From contig NZ_CP109149.1 in the NCBI RefSeq assembly GCF_035920345.1, positions 3,410,001-3,474,000 on the forward strand: DNA of 64,000 bases. The letters run 5' to 3'. This stretch comes from Nocardia vinacea. Its GTDB lineage: Bacteria; Actinomycetota; Actinomycetes; Mycobacteriales; Mycobacteriaceae. Below are positions 43,033-52,610 of the stretch, in pieces. The notes beneath the pieces are model-generated. The model did not search any database, was not told the DNA's origin, and saw nothing but the letters and a program-made list of their open reading frames with translations. Numbering within the stretch: position 1 is the stretch's first letter; each line of letters begins with the position of its first letter. A program made the position numbers and the translations under genes.

Positions 43033-44302
43033 GGGGGTCCTCCGGATCAAGGCCGAGTAACCCGAAGGTGGCTCGGCGCGTAGCCAATACGGCCGTATCG
43101 ATAGCGCGTTGCGCGCGGTCGGTGCGCGCGTCCCCAGTTTCCCCCGTGCCGCCGGGACCATCCCACGGGCGGTAGGCGGTATCACCACCGTCACCCATGG
43201 TGCGCGGCGGATCGACGGACGGCGCCGCAGACTGGATCATATCGATCCAGTCCTGCGGCACCGCGGTTTTCGGTGCGATGGTGCGATCCAGCGCGGTCGC
43301 CAGCAGATGCGTCCAGGCGCGCGGCACCACCCGCACCAGGCCGTAGCCACCGCCGCCGACGGCGAGCCAACGGCCTTCGGCGTATTCGTCGGCCAGATCG
43401 CGCATGGCGATAAAGGCGGCGCGTTGACCGTCGACGGTCAGTTCCATATCGGCGAGTGGGTCCTCCCGATGGGTGTCGACACCGCATTGGCTGACCACGA
43501 TCTGCGGCCGGAACGCCGCCAGCGCACCGGGCACGATCGCGTGAAAGCCGCGCAGCCACTGCGGATCCCGGGTGCCCGGCAGGACCGCCAGATTGATCGC
43601 GGTGCCCTCGGCGGCGCCGTGGCCGGTCTCCTCCGGCCAGCCGGTATTGGGCCACAGCGTGGCCGGATGCTGATGAATCGAGATCGTCAGCACTCGGGGG
43701 TCGGCGTAAAAAGCGCGCTGCACACCGTCACCGTGATGCACGTCGACATCGATGTAGGCGATCCGATCGAATCCGTTGTCCAGCAGCCAGGAGACGGCCA
43801 CGGCCGCATCGTTGTAGATGCAGAATCCGGCCGCCGAATCCGGCATCGCGTGGTGCATGCCACCACCGATGCTCACTGCGCGCCGGGTGCGCCCCTGGGC
43901 TATCTCGCGTGCCGCAGTCAATGTGCCGCCGACGATCACCGAGGCCGCCTGATGCATCCGCGGGAACACCGGATTATCCGGTGAGCCGAGACCGTACGGC
44001 GGTGCGAGCGGCGCACCCGCGGGCGGTGTGGCCTGTTCGACGGCCTCGATGTAGTCCGCGGTATGGATGCGCAGCAAATCGGATACTTCGGCCCGCTCGG
44101 GCACCAATCGCTCGATACCGTCGAGTAATCCGAGACTTTCCGCCAGGGCCATGGTGAACTGCAGGCGCGCCGGTTTCATGGGGTGCTCCGGCGTCCATGC
44201 GTAGTCGAGGAAGCGGTCGGTCCAGACAACCGTGCCGGATCGCGCCTCGAGATCACCTTCGTCGAGCGGCGCGGACTGTTCGCCGTGCGGTGCAGTGGCC
44301 AT
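43025..44302 (-). CDS. acuC: AcuC-type histone-deacetylase-family protein
   Basis: 425-residue zinc-dependent deacetylase of the arginase/deacetylase superfamily. Catalytic His pair in SIGGGMHHAMPDSAAGFCIY, zinc ligands in YIDVDVHHGDGVQ, Tyr loop VGGGGYGL; a Cys-Gly-Val-Asp strand follows QIVVSQ. It is expected to remove acyl groups from lysines, classically acetyl-CoA synthetase. ATG 44302 chosen; the frame runs open far upstream but that sequence is antisense to ideR and galE. Overlap with the GNAT/ligase gene makes a natural write-erase pair. Confidence 0.92.
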   Translation of the reverse strand: MATAPHGEQSAPLDEGDLEARSGTVVWTDRFLDYAWTPEHPMKPARLQFTMALAESLGLLDGIERLVPERAEVSDLLRIHTADYIEAVEQATPPAGAPLAPPYGLGSPDNPVFPRMHQAASVIVGGTLTAAREIAQGRTRRAVSIGGGMHHAMPDSAAGFCIYNDAAVAVSWLLDNGFDRIAYIDVDVHHGDGVQRAFYADPRVLTISIHQHPATLWPNTGWPEETGHGAAEGTAINLAVLPGTRDPQWLRGFHAIVPGALAAFRPQIVVSQCGVDTHREDPLADMELTVDGQRAAFIAMRDLADEYAEGRWLAVGGGGYGLVRVVPRAWTHLLATALDRTIAPKTAVPQDWIDMIQSAAPSVDPPRTMGDGGDTAYRPWDGPGGTGETGDARTDRAQRAIDTAVLATRRATFGLLGLDPEDPRD

Positions 44303-44500
44303 GCTCGCAACGCTACGCGGGAAGGTAACGGCCCCGTTGGACGTTGGTATGCAGTAGAAATACATGCAAGAGCGAATACGGTGACAGGCCGTGCGCCGAC
44401 AGAATTCCCACAGCGCAGTCACGGGTGTAACGCGAAACCACGCGGCACACGGGGGTGCCGACGTGCGTGGGTAGAATTCGTGCCGACGAAGGGGTAACAG

Positions 44501-45187
44501 GTGAAGGATCTGGTCGACACCACGGAGATGTACCTCCGTACCATCTACGACCTCGAGGAAGAGGGCGTGGTGCCCCTGCGTGCGCGCATCGCCGAGCGCC
44601 TCGAGCAGAGTGGCCCGACGGTCAGCCAGACCGTCGCGCGGATGGAACGCGATGGTCTGCTGCTGGTCGCCGGTGACCGCCATCTCGAACTGACCGACAA
44701 GGGCCGCAGCATGGCGGTCGCGGTCATGCGCAAACATCGCCTCGCCGAGCGGCTGCTCGTGGACATTATCGGGCTCGACTGGCAGAACGTGCACGCCGAG
44801 GCGTGCCGCTGGGAACACGTCATGAGCGAGGATGTCGAGCGGCGGCTGGTCGAGGTGCTCAACCACCCGACCACCTCCCCCTACGGCAACCCGATCCCGG
44901 GCCTGGACGAGCTGGGCCTCGCCCCGCAGAGCGGCGCCGACGAGACCCTGGTGCGGCTGTCGGATCTGCCGCACGGCCAGGTGCACGCGGTCGTGGTGCG
45001 TCGCCTCGCCGAGCACATCCAGACCGATCCCGAGGTCATCGGCCAGCTGCGGGAGGCCGGCGTGGTGCCCGACGCGCGCGTGACGGTCGAGACCAAACCT
45101 GGTTCGGTGGTCATCACCGTGCCCGGCCACGAGGGTTTCGAGCTCTCGGACGAAATGTCCCACGCCGTCCAGGTGAAGTTGGTCTGA
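44501..45187 (+). CDS. ideR: Iron-dependent repressor IdeR (DtxR family)
   Basis: 228-residue Fe(II)-dependent regulator with numbering identical to DtxR: metal ligands M10, H79, E83, H98, C102, E105 and H106 are all present. Winged helix in RLEQSGPTVSQTVARMERDG, dimerisation domain, and a C-terminal SH3-like domain (VVVRRLAEHI to VQVKLV). GTG start with AAGGGG upstream; TAGAAT near 44472 is a likely -10. The galE gene follows after three bases, an arrangement also seen with dtxR in corynebacteria. Confidence 0.96.
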   Translation: MKDLVDTTEMYLRTIYDLEEEGVVPLRARIAERLEQSGPTVSQTVARMERDGLLLVAGDRHLELTDKGRSMAVAVMRKHRLAERLLVDIIGLDWQNVHAEACRWEHVMSEDVERRLVEVLNHPTTSPYGNPIPGLDELGLAPQSGADETLVRLSDLPHGQVHAVVVRRLAEHIQTDPEVIGQLREAGVVPDARVTVETKPGSVVITVPGHEGFELSDEMSHAVQVKLV

Positions 45188-45190
45188 GGC

Positions 45191-46171
45191 GTGAAACTTC
45201 TGGTCACGGGTGGCGCGGGCTATGTCGGTGGCGTCTGCGCGCAGGTTCTGCTCGAATCGGGGCACGAGATCGTGGTGGTCGACGATCTGTCGACCGGCAA
45301 TGCAGAGGGCGTGCCGACCGAGGCGCGATTCGTCGAGGGTGATGTCGCGGTCGCCGCGCCCGCTCTGCTCGAGGCCGAATCCTTCGACGGTGTCCTGCAT
45401 TTCGCGGCGCAGTCGCTGGTCGGTGAGTCGGTGCAGCAGCCGGAGAAGTACTGGCACGGCAATGTGGTGAAGACGCTCGAGTTGCTGGAGGCGATGCGCC
45501 GCACCGAGACGCCGCGGCTGGTCTTCTCCTCGACCGCGGCCGTGTACGGCGAACCCGAACGAGTACCGATCACCGAGGACGCGCCGACCCGGCCGACCAA
45601 CCCCTACGGCGCCTCCAAACTGGCCATCGACCACGCCATCACCTCCTATTCGATCGCACACGGTCTCGCCGCGACCAGCCTGCGCTACTTCAACGTCGCG
45701 GGCGCCTACGGCGGCCTCGGCGAAAACCGGGTGGTGGAAACCCATCTCATCCCCCTCGTGCTCCAGGTCGCCCTCGGTCATCGCAAGGCGATCTCGGTCT
45801 TCGGCGCCGACTGGCCCACACCCGACGGCACCGCGGTCCGCGATTACATCCACATTCGCGACCTCGCCGACGCCCACCTGCTGGCCCTCGGCTCCGCCGA
45901 ATCCGGCACACATCGCATCTTCAATCTCGGCAGCGGCACCGGTTTCTCGGTCCGCGAGGTGATTTCGGCCTGCGAGCGCGTCACCGGCCTGCCCATCGCA
46001 GCCCAGGACGCACCGCGTCGTGCCGGCGACCCGGCCACGCTGATCGCGTCCAGCGACCGCGCCATCACCGACCTCGGCTGGCAGCCCAAGCACAACGATC
46101 TGGACGAAATCGTCGCCGATGCTTGGGAATTCCTGCGTCACCTCGGTCCGCTGGCACACAGCGCGAAGTAA
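45191..46171 (+). CDS. galE: UDP-glucose 4-epimerase GalE
   Basis: 326-residue extended SDR: NAD loop [27 protein letters not shown], catalytic Ser in [12 protein letters not shown] and YxxxK in [12 protein letters not shown], with RYFNVAGA and [12 protein letters not shown] typical of GalE. It interconverts UDP-glucose and UDP-galactose, the latter needed for arabinogalactan in this lineage. GTG start three bases after the ideR stop, so probably in one operon and possibly iron-linked in expression. Confidence 0.94.
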   Translation: MKLLVTGGAGYVGGVCAQVLLESGHEIVVVDDLSTGNAEGVPTEARFVEGDVAVAAPALLEAESFDGVLHFAAQSLVGESVQQPEKYWHGNVVKTLELLEAMRRTETPRLVFSSTAAVYGEPERVPITEDAPTRPTNPYGASKLAIDHAITSYSIAHGLAATSLRYFNVAGAYGGLGENRVVETHLIPLVLQVALGHRKAISVFGADWPTPDGTAVRDYIHIRDLADAHLLALGSAESGTHRIFNLGSGTGFSVREVISACERVTGLPIAAQDAPRRAGDPATLIASSDRAITDLGWQPKHNDLDEIVADAWEFLRHLGPLAHSAK

Positions 46172-46194
46172 GCCGACGCACCATCGAGCGCAGC

Positions 46195-46231
46195 CACATG
46201 GTGGTGCCGCATTTGCCACGACCACCATGTG
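46195..46231. terminator. Hairpin between convergent galE and DUF4192 genes
   Basis: CACATGGTGGT (46195-46205) and ACCACCATGTG (46221-46231) form an 11-bp perfect stem with a 15-base loop. It lacks a T run; its position between two stops supports a terminator role. Confidence 0.6.
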
Positions 46232-46273
46232 ACTCGCCAACTCACCTCTGACCACCCGAGAACGCGAACGGGC

Positions 46274-47899
46274 TCACCGGACAACCGGCCCCAAGTCGAT
46301 ACCGAGGTCCGCGGCAATGCCGAGCCCGCAGTAGGCAAGGCGGCGGAGCGTATCCGGACGCATCCCGGTGCGCAGTGAGATCTCGAGCAAACTCGCCATG
46401 GAATGGGCGGGATCGGCTTCCAAAGCCGCCTGCAGTGCGACGCCGGCAAGCGGCCCGTCACCGCGGATGTAAGCGCTGTAGCCGAGAAGTGTCGCCGCAT
46501 CGGCACGGTCGCTGCCCGACAGTGCATGCGTCAGCGCCACCCAGAGGGTTTCCGCAGGGGCGGCGTGGTCTCCGACGGCCAGCCCGAACAGCGAGTCGCG
46601 CACCGTCCGATCACGCAGTGCCGCGGCCAGTTCCGCGTATTCCTGGGCGGTGAGGGCCACACCGGAGTCGATGTTGGCGATCTGCCACAGCACATGTTCG
46701 AGTGCCCGCCGGTGGTATCCGTCGGGATCACCGCGCCGGACAGCCGCCGCGTACCGCTCGTGCGCGAGAGCGAAAGCGCTGTCCAGATGTACCGCGACCT
46801 GGTGCACCAGTTCCTCATCCGGTGCGACCAGAGCGGTCAGCTCCGAACGGGTTCCCCGGATCGGCCGCCCTTCGAGCACATGCGCCACGGTCACCATCGA
46901 CGTGGCCGGATCCGGCAGCGTCCCATGGTGATTCGCATCGAGCAGACTCCACCACCGCTGATCCGCCTCGATGGCGCGCACCGCCCAGGCGCCCTCGAGG
47001 TACACCTCGGCGCGCGCCAGTCGGCGCGCGAACGCCGCGATGAGCGTGCCCCACGGTCCCGTGCTCCCCGCACCGTTTCGGCGCGTGCGCCGCGGTTCGC
47101 GCACCCGGTCATCGACGATTACCGCGAGTACTTCCGTCGCCCCCTCTGCGGCACAGATGTGCGAAACACACTCCGCATATGCCGCCGCGAGCCCCCGCCG
47201 ACTCCCGCCTTCCTGATCCAAATCGAACCGCACCACCGCATCGATGATCGGACTCTGCTCCGCATCGGTCGCGCCCCGCAGCACCGCCACCACCAGCGAC
47301 CGCTCCGGCACGAATCCGACTATGGCGGGGACCGCCACAATCAATTCACCGGGATCGTCGACATGCAGTGAATCCCCTGGGATCCGATCCCCGAATTCCG
47401 GGGGCGGTTCCGCACAGATTCCCGGGCGCGGCTCTTTCCCGAAACCTCGTGTGCATTCCGACAATTCGTCGTCGACATCAGGGTCGAAGAAGGACACCGA
47501 ATCAATTCGGGCCGAGACCTTGTCCACAGGCCACGTGCGATATGCATGCGCCCCAACGCTATCGCGCGCTGGTTCATCGAAACGCGGCGCAGGGACAATG
47601 TCACTCGAATACGCGATGGCGTGCGAGCCCTCTGTTTCGTCGACGACATGCACCCCGCGATCCGCTGACCCCGGAGTAACACCTGGATGCCCAGCGGCTC
47701 GATAGTCCGCCGGCTTGTCGGTACCTATCCCGGCGCCGTCACACGGATGCGCGATATCGCGCCGGCCCGGATCGCTGACACCCGACGAGTGGGCGGATTT
47801 GCGGAGGTGAACGGCGGGGCTTGGGCAAAAACCGGTGCGCGGCGATGCACCATCGCCTGGATCTCCGAGGGCGGGAGCGGGATTCGTGGAAGTCGTCAT
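46274..47899 (-). CDS. DUF4192 protein with long variable N-terminus
   Basis: Up to 541 residues. The DUF4192 domain begins near residue 180 (ELIVAVPAIVGFVPERSLVV) and runs to the end (YSAYIRGDGPLAGVALQAAL, DPAHSMASLLEISLRTGMRP), matching the Rv2712c position. The first 170 residues are hydrophilic, with no domain, and unusual for the family; a shorter protein from an internal start is possible. Convergent with galE. Function unknown. The 197 bases upstream contain nothing recognised. Confidence 0.8.
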   Translation of the reverse strand: MTTSTNPAPALGDPGDGASPRTGFCPSPAVHLRKSAHSSGVSDPGRRDIAHPCDGAGIGTDKPADYRAAGHPGVTPGSADRGVHVVDETEGSHAIAYSSDIVPAPRFDEPARDSVGAHAYRTWPVDKVSARIDSVSFFDPDVDDELSECTRGFGKEPRPGICAEPPPEFGDRIPGDSLHVDDPGELIVAVPAIVGFVPERSLVVAVLRGATDAEQSPIIDAVVRFDLDQEGGSRRGLAAAYAECVSHICAAEGATEVLAVIVDDRVREPRRTRRNGAGSTGPWGTLIAAFARRLARAEVYLEGAWAVRAIEADQRWWSLLDANHHGTLPDPATSMVTVAHVLEGRPIRGTRSELTALVAPDEELVHQVAVHLDSAFALAHERYAAAVRRGDPDGYHRRALEHVLWQIANIDSGVALTAQEYAELAAALRDRTVRDSLFGLAVGDHAAPAETLWVALTHALSGSDRADAATLLGYSAYIRGDGPLAGVALQAALEADPAHSMASLLEISLRTGMRPDTLRRLAYCGLGIAADLGIDLGPVVR

Positions 47900-48096
47900 G
47901 CATCGAGGGTGCGCTCACCCACCTCGAAGCCCGGGACACTGACCTGGGAATATCGCGGGATCGAATTGCCCTGTGGAAAACACTTGGACTGTGGACGAAT
48001 CGGGAATCGGACACGAATACGGCGACGACTATGTCGGTGCCACCTGCTACTGTCCGCCCGCAAGCTCCAGCCACCGTGCGGTGGAGGCCACCGCAT

Positions 48097-48819
48097 TCAC
48101 CCCTGCTTCACTTGCCGCACCGCCGTCGTGAACAGCTCGCCCAATGCCGCCGTATCTGGCTTCTCAGCGCCGAATGTCATGTACGTCACCGTGATTCGCA
48201 CATCGGCGACCTGCCCGGTGAGTGTCTGCATCGACTGCGTCAGCCCGGCCGCGCTCACCTGCGGTGCCACCGTGCGGCGCAGCGCGAGCGTGTCGTCGGC
48301 ATCGATCGGCAGCGGCGCTTGCAGTTCGGTGGTCACCGTCGTCGTCGCACCCGCTCGGCTCACGTGCACCTGCTGACACCGCTTCAACTGGTCACGCAAC
48401 GCCGACAACGGCTGTCCGGTCCTGGTCAACTCCACGGTCATCGTGGCACGCGTATCGTTGTCGGTGCCCACCGCGACGGCCGTCTGATTCGGACCGAATT
48501 GCTGAGCGGGCGGGACACATCCGTCGGGTTGCACCGTAGAACCGCGCCCGACCCCGGTCAGATCCCCCGCCGCCTGCGCGGCCGCCTCCGGTGGCAGCAC
48601 GACCGCCTCGTATCTGGCCGGGAACTGCGCAAGATCGGGCAGCAGCGTCGAAAGCTGTGCCGTCACATACTGGGTCCCCGCACTCGGACCGGAGGCGACC
48701 GGATGTCCGGTCACCGTCGACGCGCAGCCGGCGAGCAGCACCGCGCCGGCGGCGAGGGGCACCCAACCCGATACCCCGAATCCGCGTGGTCCCCTGCGCG
48801 TCGAATTCGGCACAGTCAC
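48097..48819 (-). CDS. Probable secreted lipoprotein
   Basis: 240-residue predicted lipoprotein: basic n-region, hydrophobic GWVPLAAGAVLLAGCAS with lipobox L-A-G-C, then an outer domain containing LPDLAQFPARYEAVVLPPEA, a Cys pair (DGCVPP and RCQQVHV) and a C-terminal QTLTGQVADVRITVTYMTFG. It may belong to the mycobacterial DUF5642-like group, but I am not sure. GTG 48819 lies six bases after CACAGT; GTG 48813, eight bases after GGAG, is the alternative. The frame stays open much further upstream without protein-like sequence. Confidence 0.75.
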   Translation of the reverse strand: MTVPNSTRRGPRGFGVSGWVPLAAGAVLLAGCASTVTGHPVASGPSAGTQYVTAQLSTLLPDLAQFPARYEAVVLPPEAAAQAAGDLTGVGRGSTVQPDGCVPPAQQFGPNQTAVAVGTDNDTRATMTVELTRTGQPLSALRDQLKRCQQVHVSRAGATTTVTTELQAPLPIDADDTLALRRTVAPQVSAAGLTQSMQTLTGQVADVRITVTYMTFGAEKPDTAALGELFTTAVRQVKQG

Positions 48820-49053
48820 CGCTCCACTGTGCCAAACTCCCCGTGCCCGCCCGCGATGCCACGCCGATTCTTCGAGCGACCGGGAATGTGCGGGGCAGCA
48901 CCGATGTTGCCCACTCCTATGGGTCGGTGTCGCCCGTGGCAGCGTTTGTCGGGGCCATGGGGGACAATGGACAGTGGTTGACCGCCGCGAATTGCCCAAC
49001 AGGCCTGTGACCCTGGAAGCTCGCATCGGTGAACCGCGCAGGAAGGAGACGCG

Positions 49054-49998
49054 ATGGACCACGAGTCGCGAATGTATGAGTTGGAGTTCCCAGCTCCGCA
49101 GCTGTCGAACGACGATGGCTTGGGTCCGGTCCTGGTACATGGACTGGAGGGCTTCACCGATGCCGGGCAGGCGGTGCGGCTGGCCACGACGCACCTGCGC
49201 GAGAGTCTCGAGAGCGAGCTGGTCGCCTCGTTCGATGTCGACGAGTTGCTGGACTACCGCTCGCGTCGTCCGCTGATGACGTTCAAGACCGACCATTTCT
49301 CGGAATACGCCGAACCCGAGCTGAATCTCTGGGCGCTGCGTGATACCGCGGGCACCCCATTCTTGCTGCTGTCCGGGCTGGAACCGGATCTGCGCTGGGA
49401 GAAATTCACCACCGCGGTGCGTCTGCTCGCCGAACAGCTCGGTGTGCGGCGCAGCATCGGACTGAGTGCCATCCCGATGGCGATCCCGCATACCCGCCCG
49501 CTCGGCATAACCGCGCACTCCTCCGACCGCGACCTCATCGCCGACCATCAGCGCTGGCCGGGCGAACTACAGGTGCCGGGCAGCGCGTCCTCGCTGCTGG
49601 AGTACCGGATGGCCCAGCACGGTCACGAATCCGTCGGGTTCTCGGTGCATGTGCCGCACTACCTCGCGCAGACCGCCTACCCCGAGGCCGCGCAGACCCT
49701 GCTCGAGCACGTCGCCGACAACGCGGGCCTGGAATTCCCGCTGGCTGCGCTCGGTGAGGCCGCCGCGCGGGTGCGCGAGCAGGTCAACGAGCACATCGCG
49801 GGGAATTCCGAGGTCGAAACCGTGGTGCACGCGCTCGAGCGCCAGTACGACAGCTTCGTCTCCGCGCAGGAACGCCAGTCGAGCCTGCTGGTCGGCGATG
49901 GTGAACTGCCCAGCGGCGACGAATTGGGCGCCGAATTCGAGCGCTTCCTGGCCGAGCAGGGCGGCTACGACGGCGACGAGGACGAACAGTCCAACTGA
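49054..49998 (+). CDS. PAC2 (proteasome assembly chaperone 2-like) family protein
   Basis: 314-residue PAC2-family protein (Rv2714 position). Conserved blocks: PVLVHGLEGFTDAGQAVRLA, FDVDELLDYRSRRPLMTF, FLLLSGLEPDLRWEKFTTAV and HVPHYLAQTAYPEAAQTLLE. C-terminal part is helical and acidic. Start is ATG 49054 with AAGGAGAC upstream. Its relation to the actinobacterial proteasome is only a family-name inference; function is unproven. Divergent from the lipoprotein gene. Confidence 0.88.
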   Translation: MDHESRMYELEFPAPQLSNDDGLGPVLVHGLEGFTDAGQAVRLATTHLRESLESELVASFDVDELLDYRSRRPLMTFKTDHFSEYAEPELNLWALRDTAGTPFLLLSGLEPDLRWEKFTTAVRLLAEQLGVRRSIGLSAIPMAIPHTRPLGITAHSSDRDLIADHQRWPGELQVPGSASSLLEYRMAQHGHESVGFSVHVPHYLAQTAYPEAAQTLLEHVADNAGLEFPLAALGEAAARVREQVNEHIAGNSEVETVVHALERQYDSFVSAQERQSSLLVGDGELPSGDELGAEFERFLAEQGGYDGDEDEQSN

Positions 49999-50047
49999 TC
50001 CGATCACCCTGACGGGGCCGTAGACGGCTGCCCGTAGGGTGGTCGGA

Positions 50048-52546
50048 GTGGATCTGACCGAACTGCTGGAGATACCGGGAACCGACGCCGACGCGCTCTA
50101 TGAATCCTTCGGGGAGTGGGCGGCCGAGCAGGGCACCCCGCTGTATCCGGCGCAGGACGAGGCGCTACTGGAATTGGCGTCCGGATCCAATGTCATCCTG
50201 GCCACCCCCACCGGATCCGGTAAATCCCTTGTCGCGGTCGGCGCGCATTTGTTCGCGTTGACCCGCGGCCTGCGCACCTACTACACCGCGCCCATCAAAG
50301 CGCTGGTCAGCGAGAAATTCTTCGCCCTGTGCGAGGTTTTCGGCGCGGACCGGGTCGGTATGGTGACCGGTGACGCGGCGGTGAATCCGGAGGCGCCGAT
50401 CATCTGCGCCACCGCCGAGATCCTGGCGAATATGGCGCTGCGCGAGGGCACGGCCGCTGATGTCGGCCAGGTTGTGATGGACGAATTCCACTTCTACGCC
50501 GATCCGGACCGCGGCTGGGCCTGGCAGGTACCGCTGCTGGAACTCCCGCGCGCCCAATTCCTGCTCATGTCGGCCACTCTGGGCGAGGTCGACTTCTTCG
50601 CCGCCGATCTGAAACGCCGCACCGGCAATCCGACCGCCATTGTCGCGGGCACCGAACGTCCTGTCCCACTGAGCTTTTCCTACGCGCGCACCCCGATCAC
50701 CGAAACCCTGGAAGATCTCGTCACGACCAACCAGTCGCCGGTGTACGTCGTGCATTTCACCCAGGCCGCCGCATTGGAACGCGCGCAGGCGCTGACCAGC
50801 GTCAACTTTGCCACGCGCGCCGAAAAGGACGCCATCGCAACGGCACTGGGCGATTTCCGCTTCTCCTCCGGATTCGGCAAGACCCTGTCCCGGCTGATCC
50901 GCCACGGTATCGGCGTACATCACGCGGGCATGCTGCCCAAGTACCGCCGCCTGGTGGAGCGCCTCGCCCAGGACGGTCTGCTGAAGGTGGTGTGCGGCAC
51001 CGACACTCTCGGCGTCGGCATCAACGTGCCGATCCGCACGGTACTGCTCACCGGCCTGACCAAATTCGACGGTGTGCGCACCCGCAGGCTCAAGGCCCGC
51101 GAATTCCATCAGATCGCGGGCCGGGCGGGCCGGGCGGGCTACGACACCATGGGCACCGTTGTCGTGCAGGCGCCCGACCATGAAGTGGAGAACACCCGGC
51201 TGCTGGCCAAGGCGGGCGACGATCCGAAGAAGCAGCGCAAGGTGGTGCGCCGCAAGCCGCCGGAGGGCTTCGTCTCCTGGAGCGAGGAGACCTTCGACCG
51301 GCTCGTCACCGCCAGCCCCGAACCGATGGTGTCGCGCTTCAACGTGACGAACTCCATGCTGCTCAATGTGATCGCCCGACCGGGCAATTGCTTCGACGCC
51401 ATGCGCCATCTGCTGGAGGACAATCACGAGCCCCGCCCCGCGCAACGCCGCCACATCCTGCGCGCCATCCGCCTGTATCGCGCGCTGCGCGATGCCGGTG
51501 TGGTGCAACAGCTTCCCGAACCCGACGCACAGGGCCGCCGCGCCAGGCTCACCGTCGACCTGCAGCGCGATTTCGCCCTCGACCAGCCCCTGTCCCCCTT
51601 CGCCCTCGCCGCGCTCGACCTGCTCGACAAGGACGCCCCCGGCTACACCCTCGACGTCATCTCCCTCATCGAATCGACGCTCGAAGATCCGCGCCAGCTG
51701 CTGATGGCCCAGCAGCACAAGGCTCGCGGCCAGGCGATCAACGAGATGAAGGCCGACGGCATCGAATACGACGAGCGCATGGAGCTGCTGGAAGAGGTCA
51801 CCTGGCCCAAACCGCTGGCCGAGCTGATCGAACCCGCCTTCGAGACCTACCGGGCCGGGCACCCCTGGATGTCGGAATTCGCGCCGTCCCCCAAATCGGT
51901 CGTCCGCGACATGATCGAACGCTCGATGACCTTCGCCGAGCTGATCTCGCATTACGAGCTGGCCCGCTCCGAGGGGGTGGTGCTGCGCTATCTCGCCGAC
52001 GCCTACCGCGCGCTGCGACGCACGGTCCCGGAATCCGCGCGCACCGAAGATCTCGACGATATGACCGAATGGCTGGGTGAGCTTGTGCGCCAAGTGGATT
52101 CGAGCCTGCTCGACGAATGGGAGCAGCTCACCAATCCGGGCGCGGAGACCGATGCCGATCAGCTCGCCTTCGGCGCGGAAACGGTGCGGCCGATCTCGGC
52201 CAATGAGCGCGCGTTCAAGGTGATGATCCGCAATGCCATGTTCCGTCGCGTCGAACTCGCCGCGCTGCGCCGCTGGGGGGCGCTCGCCGAGCTGGGCACC
52301 GGACCGGACTGGGCGGCCGAGCTGACGCCCTACTTCGACGAGTACGAAAGCATCGGCACCGGCCCGGATGCTCGCGGTCCGCAGCTGTTCCAGGTGGAAC
52401 AACGCCCCGGTTTCTGGCAGGTGCGCCAGGTGCTCGACGATCCCGCCGGGGACCACGGCTGGGCGCTGGCGGCGGTGGTCGATCTCGCCGAGTCCGATGC
52501 TGCGGGCGAGGTCGTATTCGACGAGGTCACGGTAGTCGCAGGGTGA
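50048..52546 (+). CDS. Ski2-like DEAD/DEAH-box RNA helicase with DUF3516 domain
   Basis: 832-residue superfamily 2 helicase: Walker A LATPTGSGKSLVAVGAHLFA, DExH-type box VVMDEFHFYADPDRGWAWQV, motif III LMSATLGEVDFF, and second RecA domain with IGVHHAGMLPKYRRLVERLA, GTDTLGVGINVPIRTVLLTG and FHQIAGRAGRAGYDTMG. The C-terminal half is the DUF3516 region. Related to HelY/Mtr4-type enzymes but distinct. GTG 50048 is preceded by TAGGGT with a seven-base spacer, so the mRNA may be leaderless. It lies about 50 bases after the PAC2 gene. Confidence 0.92.
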   Translation: MDLTELLEIPGTDADALYESFGEWAAEQGTPLYPAQDEALLELASGSNVILATPTGSGKSLVAVGAHLFALTRGLRTYYTAPIKALVSEKFFALCEVFGADRVGMVTGDAAVNPEAPIICATAEILANMALREGTAADVGQVVMDEFHFYADPDRGWAWQVPLLELPRAQFLLMSATLGEVDFFAADLKRRTGNPTAIVAGTERPVPLSFSYARTPITETLEDLVTTNQSPVYVVHFTQAAALERAQALTSVNFATRAEKDAIATALGDFRFSSGFGKTLSRLIRHGIGVHHAGMLPKYRRLVERLAQDGLLKVVCGTDTLGVGINVPIRTVLLTGLTKFDGVRTRRLKAREFHQIAGRAGRAGYDTMGTVVVQAPDHEVENTRLLAKAGDDPKKQRKVVRRKPPEGFVSWSEETFDRLVTASPEPMVSRFNVTNSMLLNVIARPGNCFDAMRHLLEDNHEPRPAQRRHILRAIRLYRALRDAGVVQQLPEPDAQGRRARLTVDLQRDFALDQPLSPFALAALDLLDKDAPGYTLDVISLIESTLEDPRQLLMAQQHKARGQAINEMKADGIEYDERMELLEEVTWPKPLAELIEPAFETYRAGHPWMSEFAPSPKSVVRDMIERSMTFAELISHYELARSEGVVLRYLADAYRALRRTVPESARTEDLDDMTEWLGELVRQVDSSLLDEWEQLTNPGAETDADQLAFGAETVRPISANERAFKVMIRNAMFRRVELAALRRWGALAELGTGPDWAAELTPYFDEYESIGTGPDARGPQLFQVEQRPGFWQVRQVLDDPAGDHGWALAAVVDLAESDAAGEVVFDEVTVVAG

Positions 52547-52596
52547 TCATGATCAAGGTGTCGTCAACGAGTTGGTTACCAGGGGCATTGCGCTGA

Positions 52597-52602
52597 TACT
52601 CT
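52597..52602 (+). promoter_or_regulatory. Extended -10 promoter element of the polyamine operon
   Basis: TGATACTCT (TGnTAnnnT, 52594-52602) is a good extended -10. TTGGTT near 52572 could be a -35, with 19-base spacing. Transcription would start at about 52609-52611, exactly at the GTG of the small upstream frame. Confidence 0.55.
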
Positions 52603-52610
52603 CTCGCGCG

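Noticed and set aside
44303..46255. Upstream extension of the acuC frame giving a 1076-residue protein
   Set aside because: The added part is antisense to ideR and galE; the deacetylase family start is at 44302.
50165..52456. Minus-strand open frame of 763 codons
   Set aside because: Lies wholly antisense to a helicase with all motifs intact.
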